From NCBI RefSeq assembly GCF_900101265.1, contig NZ_FMZS01000019.1, positions 46,025 to 110,024 on the forward strand: a stretch of DNA of 64,000 nucleotides, read 5' to 3'. This stretch comes from Massilia sp. PDC64. Its GTDB lineage: Bacteria > Pseudomonadota > Gammaproteobacteria > Burkholderiales > Burkholderiaceae_D. The position numbers and the translations under genes are program-made. This document shows, piece after piece, positions 51,968-62,048 of the stretch. The first letter of the stretch is position 1; each line of letters begins with the position of its first letter. The notes beneath the pieces are model-generated. The model saw only the letters and a list, made by a program, of their open reading frames with translations, ran no database searches and was not told the DNA's origin.

Positions 51968-54900
51968 GCCAGTGCTTCGATACCCAGCAGGCGCAGGATG
52001 TCTTGCGGATCGGCCGGGCCGTCCACGATCATCTCGCCCTTGTTCACCACCTGGCCGTCGTGCACCAGCACCTGCTTGTCCTTCGTGATCAGGAACTCGT
52101 GCTTGTTGCCGTCCATGTCGGTGATTTCCAGGCGCTGCTTGCCCTTGGTCTCTTTACCGAATGCGACCGTACCGGTGACTTCCGCCAGCATGCCGGCATC
52201 TTTCGGCGAACGGGCCTCGAACAGCTCGGCAACGCGCGGCAGACCACCGGTAATGTCACGGGTCTTCTGCGATTCGGTCGGGATACGTGCAAGCACTTCA
52301 CCCACCGACACCTGCTGGCCATCCTTCACCATGATCAGTGCGCCGACCTGGAAGCCGATCGTCACGGCGTGCTCGGTGCCGGCGATCTTGACTTCCTGAC
52401 CTTCGGCGTTGAGCAGCTTGACCTGCGGACGGTTGACCTTGCCCGAGCCGCGGCGTTTCGGGTCGATCGCGACCAGGGTCGACAGGCCGGTGACCTCGTC
52501 CACCTGGCGAGCGACGGTGACGCCCTCTTCCACGTTCTCGAACTTGATCGTACCGGCGTACTCGGTAATGATCGGACGGGTCAGCGGGTCCCACGTTGCC
52601 AGCGGCGTACCGGCTTTCACCGTCATGCCGTCCTGGACAGCCAGGGTCGCGCCGTACGGCACCTTGTGACGCTCGCGCTCGCGGCCGTGGTCGTCCGTGA
52701 TCAGCACTTCGCCCGAACGCGAAATGACGATCTGGGCGCCCTTGCCGTTGGTCACGTAACGCATGGTCGCCGTGAAGCGGACCGTACCGTTCGACTTGGC
52801 TTCGACCGACGATGCCACTGCCGCACGCGATGCCGCACCACCGATGTGGAACGTACGCATGGTCAGCTGGGTACCCGGCTCACCGATCGACTGCGCTGCC
52901 ACCACACCGACGGCTTCGCCCGAGTTCACCAGCAGGCCGCGGCCCAGGTCACGGCCGTAGCACTTCGCGCACAGGCCATAACGGGTGTCGCAGTTCAGCG
53001 GCGTACGGACCTTGACTTCGTCGATGCCCAGACGCTCGATCTCTTCGACCATGTCTTCGTCCAGCAGCGTGCCGGCTTCGTACAGGGTCGCCTGCGTTTC
53101 CGGATTGACGATGTCGGTACCGGCCACGCGGCCCAGGATACGGTCGCGCAGGGCTTCGATCACTTCACCGCCTTCGACCATCGCCTTCATCAGCGTGCCG
53201 TTCGAGGTGCCGCAATCGTCTTCCGTCACGACCAGGTCCTGCGTCACGTCGACCAGACGACGGGTCAGGTAACCCGAGTTTGCCGTCTTCAGCGCGGTGT
53301 CGGCCAGACCTTTACGGGCGCCGTGCGTCGAGATGAAGTACTGCAACACGTTCAGGCCTTCGCGGAAGTTCGCGGTAATCGGCGTTTCGATAATCGAGCC
53401 GTCCGGCTTCGCCATCAGGCCGCGCATACCGGCCAGCTGACGGATCTGGGCTGCGGAACCACGGGCGCCCGAGTCGGCCATCATGTAGATGGCGTTGAAC
53501 GACTCTTGCGTGCCTTGCGTGCCGTCGCGCTTCGTGACCGGCTCCACTTTCAGCTGGTCCATCATCGCCTTGCCCACTTCGTCCGAGGTCTTGCCCCAGA
53601 TGTCGACGACCTTGTTGTAACGCTCGCCGGCGGTGACCAGACCCGAGGCGTACTGCTGCTCGATCTGCTTCACTTCCGCTTCGGCGGTCGAGATCAGGGT
53701 CTTCTTGACGTCCGGGATCAGCATGTCGTCCACGGCGATCGAGATACCGGCGCGCGTTGCGAGACGGAAGCCCGACTGCATCAGCTTGTCGGCGAACACG
53801 ACGGTCGCACGCAGGCCGCACTTGCGGAACGACGTGTTGATCAGCTTCGAGATTTCCTTCTTCTTCAGCGCGCGGTTCAGCACCGAGAACGGCAGGCCTT
53901 TCGGCAGGATCTCGGACAGGATCGCACGGCCGACCGTCGTCTCGTAGCGGGTCAGGGTCTGCTCGAATTCGCCGGTGACCGGGTTCTTCGGGTATTCCAC
54001 GATACGCACGGTGATACGGGTCGCCAGTTCGACTTCCTTGTTGTCGTACGCGCGGATGACTTCCGACACGTCCGGGAACAGCATGCCTTCGCCCTTGGCG
54101 TTGATCGCCTCGCGGGTCGCGTAGTACAGACCCAGCACGATATCCTGCGACGGCACGATCGACGGTTCGCCGTTCGACGGGAACAGGATGTTGTTCGAGG
54201 CCAGCATCAGCGTGCGGGCTTCCATCTGTGCTTCGATCGACAGCGGGACGTGGACTGCCATCTGGTCACCGTCGAAGTCGGCGTTGAACGCCGCGCAGAC
54301 CAGCGGGTGCAGCTGGATCGCCTTGCCTTCGATCAGGACCGGCTCGAACGCCTGGATACCGAGACGGTGCAGCGTCGGCGCACGGTTCAGCATCACCGGG
54401 TGTTCCTTGATGACTTCTTCCAGGATGTCCCAGACGACCGGTTCCTGCTGCTCGACGAGCTTCTTCGCTGCCTTGATGGTGGTCGCGAGACCCATCAGTT
54501 CCAGCTTGTTGAAGATGAACGGCTTGAACAGTTCCAGGGCCATCAGCTTCGGCAGACCGCACTGGTGCAGTTTCAGCTGCGGACCCACCACGATGACCGA
54601 ACGGCCCGAGTAGTCGACGCGCTTGCCCAGCAGGTTCTGACGGAAGCGGCCGCCCTTACCCTTGATCATTTCAGCCAGCGACTTCAGCGGACGCTTGTTG
54701 GCGCCGGTCATCGCCTTGCCGCGACGGCCGTTGTCCAGCAGCGAGTCCACTGCTTCCTGCAGCATGCGCTTCTCGTTACGCGTAATGATTTCCGGAGCGC
54801 GCAGTTCCATCAGGCGCTTCAGACGGTTGTTACGGTTGATGACGCGGCGGTACAGGTCGTTCAGGTCGGACGTGGCGAAACGGCCGCCATCCAGCGGGAC

Positions 54901-55656
54901 GAGCGGACGCAGCTCCGGCGGCAGGACCGGGAGCACTTCCATGATCATCCATTCCGGCTTGATGCCCGAACGCTGGAACGCCTCGAGCACTTTCAGGCGC
55001 TTGGCGTATTTCTTGATCTTGGCTTCCGACTTCGATTCCTTCAGCTCGACGCGCAGGGCTTCGGCTTCGCGGTCGATGTCGATCGAGCGCAGCAGTTCAC
55101 GGATGCCTTCGGCGCCCATGAATGCGGTGAAGTCGTCGCCGTACTCTTCGTACTTGGCGGCGTAGTCGTCTTCCGACATGATCTGGCACTTCTTCAGCGG
55201 GGTCATGCCCGGATCGGTCACGACGTATGCTTCGAAGTACAGGACGCGTTCGATATCGCGCAGCGTCATGTCCAGGACCATGCCCAGACGCGACGGCAGC
55301 GACTTCAGGAACCAGATGTGCGCGACCGGCGAGGCCAGCTCGATGTGGCCCATGCGCTCACGACGGACTTTCGCCAGGGTGACTTCGACGCCGCACTTCT
55401 CGCAGATGACGCCGCGGTGCTTCAGGCGCTTGTACTTGCCGCACAGGCATTCGTAGTCCTTGATCGGACCAAAGATTTTTGCGCAAAACAGGCCATCACG
55501 TTCCGGCTTGAACGTACGGTAGTTGATGGTTTCCGGCTTCTTGACTTCGCCGTACGACCACGAACGGATTTTCTCGGGCGACGCCAGGCCAATCTTGATG
55601 GCGTCGAAGCTCTCGTTTTGCTGAACTTGCTTGAATAGATCGAGCAGTGCTTTCAT
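51412..55656 (-). CDS. rpoC: DNA-directed RNA polymerase subunit beta'
   Basis: The 1414-residue protein has the normal length for the subunit. It shows the N-terminal zinc site (CLCGKYKRLKHRGVICEKCG, near residue 70), the catalytic Mg2+ loop NADFDGDQMAVH near 460, and the second zinc site (CDTRYGLCAKCYGRD) near 893. Trigger-loop and bridge-helix regions are intact. It ends the secE-nusG-rpl-rpoBC cluster and is 98 bp from rpoB. Its last ~185 codons are duplicated at 44665-45226. Confidence 0.98.
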   Translation of the reverse strand: MKALLDLFKQVQQNESFDAIKIGLASPEKIRSWSYGEVKKPETINYRTFKPERDGLFCAKIFGPIKDYECLCGKYKRLKHRGVICEKCGVEVTLAKVRRERMGHIELASPVAHIWFLKSLPSRLGMVLDMTLRDIERVLYFEAYVVTDPGMTPLKKCQIMSEDDYAAKYEEYGDDFTAFMGAEGIRELLRSIDIDREAEALRVELKESKSEAKIKKYAKRLKVLEAFQRSGIKPEWMIMEVLPVLPPELRPLVPLDGGRFATSDLNDLYRRVINRNNRLKRLMELRAPEIITRNEKRMLQEAVDSLLDNGRRGKAMTGANKRPLKSLAEMIKGKGGRFRQNLLGKRVDYSGRSVIVVGPQLKLHQCGLPKLMALELFKPFIFNKLELMGLATTIKAAKKLVEQQEPVVWDILEEVIKEHPVMLNRAPTLHRLGIQAFEPVLIEGKAIQLHPLVCAAFNADFDGDQMAVHVPLSIEAQMEARTLMLASNNILFPSNGEPSIVPSQDIVLGLYYATREAINAKGEGMLFPDVSEVIRAYDNKEVELATRITVRIVEYPKNPVTGEFEQTLTRYETTVGRAILSEILPKGLPFSVLNRALKKKEISKLINTSFRKCGLRATVVFADKLMQSGFRLATRAGISIAVDDMLIPDVKKTLISTAEAEVKQIEQQYASGLVTAGERYNKVVDIWGKTSDEVGKAMMDQLKVEPVTKRDGTQGTQESFNAIYMMADSGARGSAAQIRQLAGMRGLMAKPDGSIIETPITANFREGLNVLQYFISTHGARKGLADTALKTANSGYLTRRLVDVTQDLVVTEDDCGTSNGTLMKAMVEGGEVIEALRDRILGRVAGTDIVNPETQATLYEAGTLLDEDMVEEIERLGIDEVKVRTPLNCDTRYGLCAKCYGRDLGRGLLVNSGEAVGVVAAQSIGEPGTQLTMRTFHIGGAASRAAVASSVEAKSNGTVRFTATMRYVTNGKGAQIVISRSGEVLITDDHGRERERHKVPYGATLAVQDGMTVKAGTPLATWDPLTRPIITEYAGTIKFENVEEGVTVARQVDEVTGLSTLVAIDPKRRGSGKVNRPQVKLLNAEGQEVKIAGTEHAVTIGFQVGALIMVKDGQQVSVGEVLARIPTESQKTRDITGGLPRVAELFEARSPKDAGMLAEVTGTVAFGKETKGKQRLEITDMDGNKHEFLITKDKQVLVHDGQVVNKGEMIVDGPADPQDILRLLGIEALARYIVDEVQDVYRLQGVKINDKHIEVIVRQMLRRVQITDAGDTDYIVGEQVERSELLEENDRVTALGKLPAQYENVLLGITKASLSTDSFISAASFQETTRVLTEAAIMGKRDGLRGLKENVIVGRLIPGGTGLAFHRARKEKEQWEAEERAALLQQEKANMAAELQAMEDQQQAAQAEHHGDGE

Positions 55657-55754
55657 TTATCACTCCGGGTGATTGAATTCTTTACATCCTGCTTGCGTAC
55701 CGCATCGACCCGCTATGCGGTGCGATGCGGCTTGGCAAGCAACATACTGGTGTG

Positions 55755-58700
55755 TCAGCTACGCTCGAGATCGATGTCGATACCCAGCGAGCGGATTTCC
55801 TTCACCAGCACGTTGAACGATTCCGGCATACCTGCGTCGATCACGTGGTCACCCTTGACCAGGTTCTCGTACACCTTCGTACGGCCGTTCACGTCGTCCG
55901 ACTTCACGGTCAGCATTTCCTGCAGCACGTACGATGCGCCGTACGCTTCCAGTGCCCACACCTCCATCTCACCGAAGCGCTGGCCACCGAACTGGGCTTT
56001 ACCGCCCAGCGGCTGCTGCGTCACCAGCGAGTACGGACCGGTCGAGCGGGCGTGCATCTTGTCGTCGACCAGGTGGTGCAGCTTCAGCATGTGCATGAAG
56101 CCCACGGTCACCTTGCGCTCGAACGCTTCGCCCGTGCGGCCGTCGTACATCGTGACCTGGTTCTTCGACGGAGTCATGCCCAGGTGGGTCGCGATCTCGT
56201 CCGGGAACGCCAGGTCCAGCATGCGGCGGATTTCTTCTTCGTGCGCACCGTCGAACACCGGGGTCGCGAACGGCACGCCGTTCTTGAGGTTGTTCGCCAG
56301 CTCGACGATTTCCTGGTCGCTGAAGCTGTCCAGGTCTTCCTTCTTGCCCGTTTCGTTGTAGATCTTGCCCAGGAACGCGCGCAGTTGCTCGGTCTCGGCC
56401 TTGGCCTTGATCATTTCGCCCAGGCGCAGGCCCAGACCTTTCGCTGCCCAACCCAGGTGGGTTTCCAGGATCTGACCGACGTTCATACGCGACGGAACGC
56501 CCAGCGGGTTCAGCACGACGTCGGCCGGCGTACCGTCGGCCATGAACGGCATGTCTTCCACCGGCACGATACGCGAGACCACACCCTTGTTACCGTGGCG
56601 GCCTGCCATCTTGTCGCCCGACTGCAGGCGGCGCTTGACGGCCAGGTAGACCTTGACCATCTTCTGCACGCCCGGCTGCAGCTCGTCGCCCTGCGTGAGC
56701 TTCTTGCGCTTCTCTTCGAAGGCCAGGTCGAACTGGTGACGCTTCTCGTTGATCGACTCCTTCATCGCCTCCAGTGCGTTGGCGGTTTCGTCGTCGGCCG
56801 GACGGATGTCGAACCAGTGGAACTTGTCCAGGTCGTCCAGGTATTCCTTGGTGATCACGGCACCCTTCGCCAGCTTCTTCGGACCGCCGTTGACGGTCTT
56901 GCCGACCAGCAGACGCTCCAGACGCTGGAAGGCGTCGCCTTCCACGATACGCAGCTGGTCGTTCAGGTCCAGACGGAAGCGCTTCAGCTCGTCGTCGATG
57001 ATCTGCTGGGCGCGCTTGTCGCGGACGATGCCTTCACGGGTGAACACCTGCACGTCGATCACGGTACCGACCATGCCCGACGGCACGCGCAGCGACGTGT
57101 CCTTCACGTCCGATGCCTTCTCGCCGAAGATCGCGCGCAGCAGCTTCTCTTCCGGCGTCAGCTGGGTTTCGCCCTTCGGCGTCACCTTACCGACCAGCAC
57201 GTCACCGGCCTGCACTTCGGCGCCGATGTAGACGATGCCCGACTCGTCCAGGCGAGCCAGCTGGTTTTCGGCCAGGTTCGAGATGTCGCGGGTGATCTCT
57301 TCAGGGCCCAGCTTCGTGTCGCGTGCGACGACCGACAGTTCCTCGATGTGGATCGAGGTGTAGCGGTCATCCTTGACGACGTTTTCCGAGATCAGGATCG
57401 AGTCCTCGAAGTTCAGGCCGTTCCACGGCATGAACGCCACCAGCATGTTCTGGCCCAGTGCCAGTTCGCCCAGGTCGGTCGACGCGCCGTCGGCGATGAC
57501 GTCGCCGCGTGCCACGCGATCGCCCACTTTCACGATCGGACGCTGGTTGATGTTGGTGTTCTGGTTCGAACGGGTGTACTTGATCAGGTTGTAGATGTCG
57601 ACACCGACTTCGCCAGCCTGCGCTTCTTCGTCGTTCACGCGGATCACCACGCGGCCGGCGTCGACGTAATCGACGATACCGCCACGGGTCGCCTGCACGG
57701 TCGTGCCCGAGTCCACCGCCACGGTGCGCTCGATGCCGGTACCGACGAAGGCTTTCTCCGGACGCAGGCAAGGCACGGCCTGGCGCTGCATGTTGGCGCC
57801 CATCAGTGCACGGTTCGCGTCGTCGTGCTCGAGGAACGGAATCAGCGATGCCGCCACCGACACGATCTGGCCCGGGGCCACGTCCATGTACTGGATGCGT
57901 TCCGGCGACACGAGGATGGTCTCGCCCGCTTCACGTGCGGACACCAGCTCGTCGATCAGCGTGCCTTCGTCGTCGATCTTCGCGTTTGCCTGGGCGATGA
58001 TGTAGCGGCCTTCTTCGATCGCCGACAGGTATTCGATCTTGTCGGTGACCTTGCTGTTCTCGACCTTGCGGTACGGCGTTTCCAGGAAGCCGTATTCGTT
58101 CAGGCGGGCATACAGTGCCAGCGAGTTGATCAGGCCGATGTTCGGGCCTTCAGGCGTTTCGATCGGGCAGACGCGGCCGTAGTGGGTCGGGTGCACGTCG
58201 CGGACTTCGAAGCCGGCGCGCTCGCGGGTCAGGCCGCCCGGGCCCAGTGCGGAGACACGGCGTTTGTGCGTGATTTCCGACAGCGGGTTCGTCTGGTCCA
58301 TGAACTGCGACAGCTGCGACGAACCGAAGAATTCGCGGATCGCGGCCGAGATCGGCTTGCTGTTGATCAGGTCGTGCGGCATCAGGTTGTCCGCTTCGGC
58401 TTGGCCGAGGCGTTCCTTGACGGCGCGCTCCACGCGCACGAGGCCGGCGCGGAACTGGTTTTCGGCCAGCTCGCCCACGCAACGCACGCGGCGGTTACCC
58501 AGGTGGTCGATGTCGTCGACTTCGCCGCGGCCATTGCGCAGCTCGACCAGGATCTTGATCACGGCCAGGATGTCTTCGTTCGACAGGGTCATGTCGCCCG
58601 TCAGTTCGTCACGGCCGATGCGGCGGTTGAACTTCATGCGGCCGACGGCGGACAGGTCGTAGCGCTCGGCGCTGTAGAACAGGCCGTGGAACAGCGCTTC

Positions 58701-59864
58701 CACCGATTCTTCGGTCGGCGGTTCGCCCGGACGCATCATGCGGTAGATCGCGACGCGTGCCGCGGTCTGGTCGGCGGTGTCGTCGGTGCGCAGCGTCTGC
58801 GAGATGTAGGCACCCTGGTCCAGGTCGTTGGTGTACAGCGTCTGGATGGTCTGGATGTTGGCGTCGCGCAGCTTGCCCAGCAGTTCGTCGGTCAGCTCGT
58901 CGTTGGCGTTGGCGATGATTTCGCCCGTGTCGCCGTCGACGACGTTCTTCGCCAGCACGCGGCCGATCAGGTAGTCTTCCGGCACCGAGATATAGGTGAT
59001 GCCGGCGTTCTCGATGTCGCGCACATGCTTGGCATTGATGCGCTTGTCCTTCGTCACGATGGTCTTGCCGGTCTTCGGATCGACGATGTCGAAGCGCGCG
59101 ACTTCACCGCGCAGGCGCTCGGCCACGAATTCCAGTTCCGCGCCTTCCGAGCGCAGGTTGAAGTTGTCGAACACGAAGAAGTTCGCGAGGATCTGCTCCG
59201 GCGTCATGCCGATGGCTTTCAGCAGGATCGTCACCGGCATCTTGCGGCGGCGGTCGACGCGGAAGAACAGGATGTCCTTCGGGTCGAACTCGAAGTCCAG
59301 CCACGAGCCGCGGTAAGGGATGATACGTGCCGAGAACAGCAGCTTGCCCGACGAGTGCGTCTTGCCGCGGTCGTGCTCGAAGAACACGCCCGGCGAACGG
59401 TGCAGCTGCGAGACGATCACGCGCTCGGTGCCGTTGATCACGAACGAACCATTGGCGGTCATGAGCGGCAGTTCGCCCATGTACACTTCCTGTTCCTTCA
59501 TTTCCTTCACGACCGGCTTGGTCGGCGATTCCTTGTCCAGGATCACCAGGCGCACCTTGGCGCGCAGCGGCGACGCGAAGGTCAGACCGCGTTGTTGGCA
59601 TTCCTTGACGTCGAAAGCGGGGTCACCCAGCACGTAAGAGAGGAACTCGAGGCGCGCAAAACCGTTGTGCGACACGATCGGGAAGATGGAGGTGAAAGCC
59701 GATTGCAGACCTTCGTTCTTGCGTGCGGAGGGCCCAGTGTCCGCCTGCAGGAAATTCTCGTAAGACTCCAGCTGCGTAGCGAGGAGGTAGGGAACGTTGT
59801 GAACGTTGGCGCGCTTCGCGAACGACTTGCGAATGCGTTTCTTCTCAGTAAATGAGTAGTGCAT
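55755..59864 (-). CDS. rpoB: DNA-directed RNA polymerase subunit beta
   Basis: The 1369-residue protein starts MHYSFTEKKRIRKSFAKR, which matches E. coli MVYSYTEKKRIRKDFGKR and fixes the start at the ATG (59864) rather than the GTG six bases upstream. The rifampicin region near residues 515-545 reads SSQLSQFMDQTNPLSEITHKRR followed by VSALGPGG, the drug-sensitive wild type. The C-terminus is complete. Confidence 0.98.
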   Translation of the reverse strand: MHYSFTEKKRIRKSFAKRANVHNVPYLLATQLESYENFLQADTGPSARKNEGLQSAFTSIFPIVSHNGFARLEFLSYVLGDPAFDVKECQQRGLTFASPLRAKVRLVILDKESPTKPVVKEMKEQEVYMGELPLMTANGSFVINGTERVIVSQLHRSPGVFFEHDRGKTHSSGKLLFSARIIPYRGSWLDFEFDPKDILFFRVDRRRKMPVTILLKAIGMTPEQILANFFVFDNFNLRSEGAELEFVAERLRGEVARFDIVDPKTGKTIVTKDKRINAKHVRDIENAGITYISVPEDYLIGRVLAKNVVDGDTGEIIANANDELTDELLGKLRDANIQTIQTLYTNDLDQGAYISQTLRTDDTADQTAARVAIYRMMRPGEPPTEESVEALFHGLFYSAERYDLSAVGRMKFNRRIGRDELTGDMTLSNEDILAVIKILVELRNGRGEVDDIDHLGNRRVRCVGELAENQFRAGLVRVERAVKERLGQAEADNLMPHDLINSKPISAAIREFFGSSQLSQFMDQTNPLSEITHKRRVSALGPGGLTRERAGFEVRDVHPTHYGRVCPIETPEGPNIGLINSLALYARLNEYGFLETPYRKVENSKVTDKIEYLSAIEEGRYIIAQANAKIDDEGTLIDELVSAREAGETILVSPERIQYMDVAPGQIVSVAASLIPFLEHDDANRALMGANMQRQAVPCLRPEKAFVGTGIERTVAVDSGTTVQATRGGIVDYVDAGRVVIRVNDEEAQAGEVGVDIYNLIKYTRSNQNTNINQRPIVKVGDRVARGDVIADGASTDLGELALGQNMLVAFMPWNGLNFEDSILISENVVKDDRYTSIHIEELSVVARDTKLGPEEITRDISNLAENQLARLDESGIVYIGAEVQAGDVLVGKVTPKGETQLTPEEKLLRAIFGEKASDVKDTSLRVPSGMVGTVIDVQVFTREGIVRDKRAQQIIDDELKRFRLDLNDQLRIVEGDAFQRLERLLVGKTVNGGPKKLAKGAVITKEYLDDLDKFHWFDIRPADDETANALEAMKESINEKRHQFDLAFEEKRKKLTQGDELQPGVQKMVKVYLAVKRRLQSGDKMAGRHGNKGVVSRIVPVEDMPFMADGTPADVVLNPLGVPSRMNVGQILETHLGWAAKGLGLRLGEMIKAKAETEQLRAFLGKIYNETGKKEDLDSFSDQEIVELANNLKNGVPFATPVFDGAHEEEIRRMLDLAFPDEIATHLGMTPSKNQVTMYDGRTGEAFERKVTVGFMHMLKLHHLVDDKMHARSTGPYSLVTQQPLGGKAQFGGQRFGEMEVWALEAYGASYVLQEMLTVKSDDVNGRTKVYENLVKGDHVIDAGMPESFNVLVKEIRSLGIDIDLERS

Positions 59865-60034
59865 GGACACTCCGTGAGTGACAGAAAGGATGAGAATTCA
59901 GGAATTGCCAGTGGTTAAGCCACCACATGCAAGGCCTCAAATCTCGCCGCATTCGGCCGGGTGATTGGGAACCGGTGCTGCTGTGTTACGATAATGCTGT
60001 GCTGCAGTGCTTCCAAAACCAGGGATACTGCTTG

Positions 60035-60056
60035 TTTTGTCGTAGGGACGACAAAA
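60035..60056 (-). other. RNA hairpin between rplL and rpoB
   Basis: A perfect 9-bp stem (TTTTGTCGT and ACGACAAAA) closes a 4-base loop. In the rplL-rpoB spacer such stems serve as RNase III processing sites or partial attenuators in other bacteria; the role here is inferred. Confidence 0.55.
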
Positions 60057-60072
60057 GAGCCAAAGCCGCATA

Positions 60073-60090
60073 CCCCACCTTCCGGCGGGG
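60073..60090 (-). other. GNRA-capped hairpin in the rplL-rpoB spacer, possible attenuator
   Basis: On the minus-strand RNA, CCCCGCC-GGAA-GGUGGGG forms a 7-bp stem with one G-U pair and a GGAA tetraloop. No long U run follows, so it would be at most a partial terminator reducing rpoBC expression compared with L7/L12. Confidence 0.5.
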
Positions 60091-60147
60091 ATCTGCGCGC
60101 TTTGACTCCGGCGCGGGGCACTGTTTCCAGCGCCCTTTGCATATGTA

Positions 60148-60528
60148 TTACTTGAGCTCGGCCTTGGCGCCAGCTTCTTCCAGCTTCTTCTTGGCGGCTT
60201 CAGCGTCAGCTTTCGGCAGGGCTTCCTTGACGGTCTTCGGTGCGCCATCGACCAGGTCTTTGGCTTCTTTCAGGCCCAGACCGGTGATTTCGCGGACGGC
60301 CTTGATGACGCCGACCTTGTTCGCGCCGACTTCAGCCAGCACGACGTTGAATTCGGTCTGCTCTTCAGCAGCAGCTGCTGCGCCGCCAGCGGCACCGCCA
60401 GCTGCCGGTGCTGCCATTGCAGCTGCCGACACGCCGAACTTCTCTTCGAAAGCCTTGACCAGGTCGTTCAGTTCCATGACCGACATTGCGCCAACTGCGT
60501 CCAGGAACTCTTCTTTGCTAATTGCCAT
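60148..60528 (-). CDS. rplL: 50S ribosomal protein L7/L12
   Basis: The 126-residue protein has the N-terminal dimerisation domain (AISKEEFLDAVGAMSVMEL), an Ala/Gly-rich hinge, and the C-terminal factor-binding domain (VGANKVGVIKAVREITGLGLKEAKDLVDGAP). It forms the ribosomal stalk with L10. The ATG at 60528 is used; an upstream in-frame start at 60540 is not supported by the family. Confidence 0.98.
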   Translation of the reverse strand: MAISKEEFLDAVGAMSVMELNDLVKAFEEKFGVSAAAMAAPAAGGAAGGAAAAAEEQTEFNVVLAEVGANKVGVIKAVREITGLGLKEAKDLVDGAPKTVKEALPKADAEAAKKKLEEAGAKAELK

Positions 60529-60580
60529 TTGAAACTCCAAATATTTGATGTGTGATTAGTACTTGAGCAAAAAGGCTTGC

Positions 60581-61105
60581 TTATTCTGCTGCAGCGGCTT
60601 CTGCCGGAGCTGCGGAACCTTCGCCTTTTTGTGCTGCCACGGCAGCCAGAACTCGTGCAAAGCCGGACACCGGAGCCTGCATGACGCCCAGCAGCTGGGC
60701 GATGAGGACTTCACGGCTCGGGATGCTTGCCAGCGCGTTCACGCCAGCGACATCCAGGTTCTTGCCAGCGTAGTTACCGCCCTTGACCACGAGCTTGTCG
60801 TTGGTCTTCGAGAAGTCGCTGATCACCTTGGCGGCTGCGACGGCGTCGTCCGAGATCGAGTAGATCAGCGGACCAACCATGGTCTCAGCCAGCGGTGCGA
60901 ACTGGGTGCCTTCGACAGCGCGACGAGCCAGCGTGTTCTTCAGAACACGCAGGTACACGCCCTGCGAACGAGCATTTGCACGGAGTTTCGTCAGAGCACT
61001 AACCTGGATGCCACGGTACTCGGCGACGACGATGGTTTGCGCGGTTGCTACTTTCGCGCTAACTTCTTCGACGACGACCTTTTTGTCATTCAGATTAAGA
61101 CCCAC
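60581..61105 (-). CDS. rplJ: 50S ribosomal protein L10
   Basis: The 174-residue protein matches L10 (LNLNDKKVVVEEVSAKVATAQTIVVAEYRGI). The GTG at 61105, with AAGGAG seven bases upstream, gives the family N-terminus MGLNLNDKK. A TTG at 61111 is too close to the ribosome binding site. L10 anchors L7/L12 dimers and normally represses its own mRNA by binding the leader. Confidence 0.97.
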   Translation of the reverse strand: MGLNLNDKKVVVEEVSAKVATAQTIVVAEYRGIQVSALTKLRANARSQGVYLRVLKNTLARRAVEGTQFAPLAETMVGPLIYSISDDAVAAAKVISDFSKTNDKLVVKGGNYAGKNLDVAGVNALASIPSREVLIAQLLGVMQAPVSGFARVLAAVAAQKGEGSAAPAEAAAAE

Positions 61106-61111
61106 GGTCAA

Positions 61112-61345
61112 TCTCCTTAAATGATGTGAGGGACGTCCCCCGCATCGGTTCGAACACGGCGTCCGAAGTTAAGAAGTACGACAAAGCATCGACTACAAAA
61201 CTTGTTCGGGTTCGCCATCTGCGTTGGGTGATGTATTAACCTCCTGCCTGACTGCTGCATTCGGCCCAACGGTCTTTGATTGCCTGGCGGGTTACCCCGC
61301 CAGCCCAAAGATCCGCCTCACGATGTTTTGTGAGGACTTAATTCT
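61112..61345 (-). ncRNA. Probable L10 autoregulatory mRNA leader
   Basis: The ~240-base gap between rplA and rplJ can fold into several stems on the minus strand. One is a GC-rich hairpin around GGCTGGCGGG/CCCGCCAGGC, and GTTGGG can pair with a later CCCAAC further downstream. Position and content fit the L10 leader bound by L10(L12) complexes. I could not model the kink-turn exactly. Confidence 0.55.
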
Positions 61346-61351
61346 TTGCTA

Positions 61352-62047
61352 TTAAGCAGCCAGGGTAGCGTGATCGACACGCACGCCAGCGCCCATGGTC
61401 GACGAGATCGCGACCTTGCGCAGGTAGATACCCTTCGACGAAGCCGGCTTGGCCTTGTTCAGGGCGTCGATCAGCGCGACCAGGTTGGTCTTCAGCTGTT
61501 CGTCGGTGAACGACTTGCGGCCGATCGTGGCGTGGATGATACCTGCCTTGTCGGTACGGTACTGGACCTGACCGGCCTTGGCGTTGCGCACGGCGCCAGC
61601 CACGTCCGGGGTCACGGTGCCGACTTTCGGGTTCGGCATCAGGCCGCGCGGGCCCAGGATCTGGCCCAGGGTACCGACGATACGCATGGTGTCCGGCGAA
61701 GCGATCACGACGTCGAACGGCATGTCGCCGGCCTTGACGCGCTCTGCCAGGTCTTCCATACCGACGATGTCGGCGCCGGCGGCTTTAGCCTGCTCGGCCT
61801 TGTCGCCCTGTGCGAAGACGGCGACGCGGACTTCCTTGCCCGTACCAGCCGGCAGGACGACGGAACCACGAACGACCTGGTCCGATTTCTTCGGATCCAC
61901 GCCCAGTTGCACGGCGACGTCGATCGACTCGTTGAACTTGGCGGTTGCGAATTCTTTGACGATTGCGACGGCGTTGTCGAAAGCGTAGGCCTTGTTACGG
62001 TCGACCTTGGCTTTCATTTCTTTGACGCGCTTGGACAGCTTGGCCAT
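61352..62047 (-). CDS. rplA: 50S ribosomal protein L1
   Basis: The 231-residue protein shows L1 marks such as FNESIDVAVQLGVDPKKSDQ, GSVVLPAGTGKEVRVAVFA and the late GIYLRKVAISSTMG. It begins one base after the rplK stop codon, as in the rplKA operon elsewhere. Confidence 0.98.
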   Translation of the reverse strand: MAKLSKRVKEMKAKVDRNKAYAFDNAVAIVKEFATAKFNESIDVAVQLGVDPKKSDQVVRGSVVLPAGTGKEVRVAVFAQGDKAEQAKAAGADIVGMEDLAERVKAGDMPFDVVIASPDTMRIVGTLGQILGPRGLMPNPKVGTVTPDVAGAVRNAKAGQVQYRTDKAGIIHATIGRKSFTDEQLKTNLVALIDALNKAKPASSKGIYLRKVAISSTMGAGVRVDHATLAA

Positions 62048-62048
62048 A

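Noticed and set aside
51427..55638. An uninterrupted ~1400-codon frame on the strand opposite rpoC
   Set aside because: It mirrors the codon bias of rpoC, has no recognisable domains and no ribosome binding site; it is a shadow of the real gene.
55725..59855. An uninterrupted ~1376-codon frame on the strand opposite rpoB
   Set aside because: Same reason: a GC-rich antisense shadow of a conserved gene.
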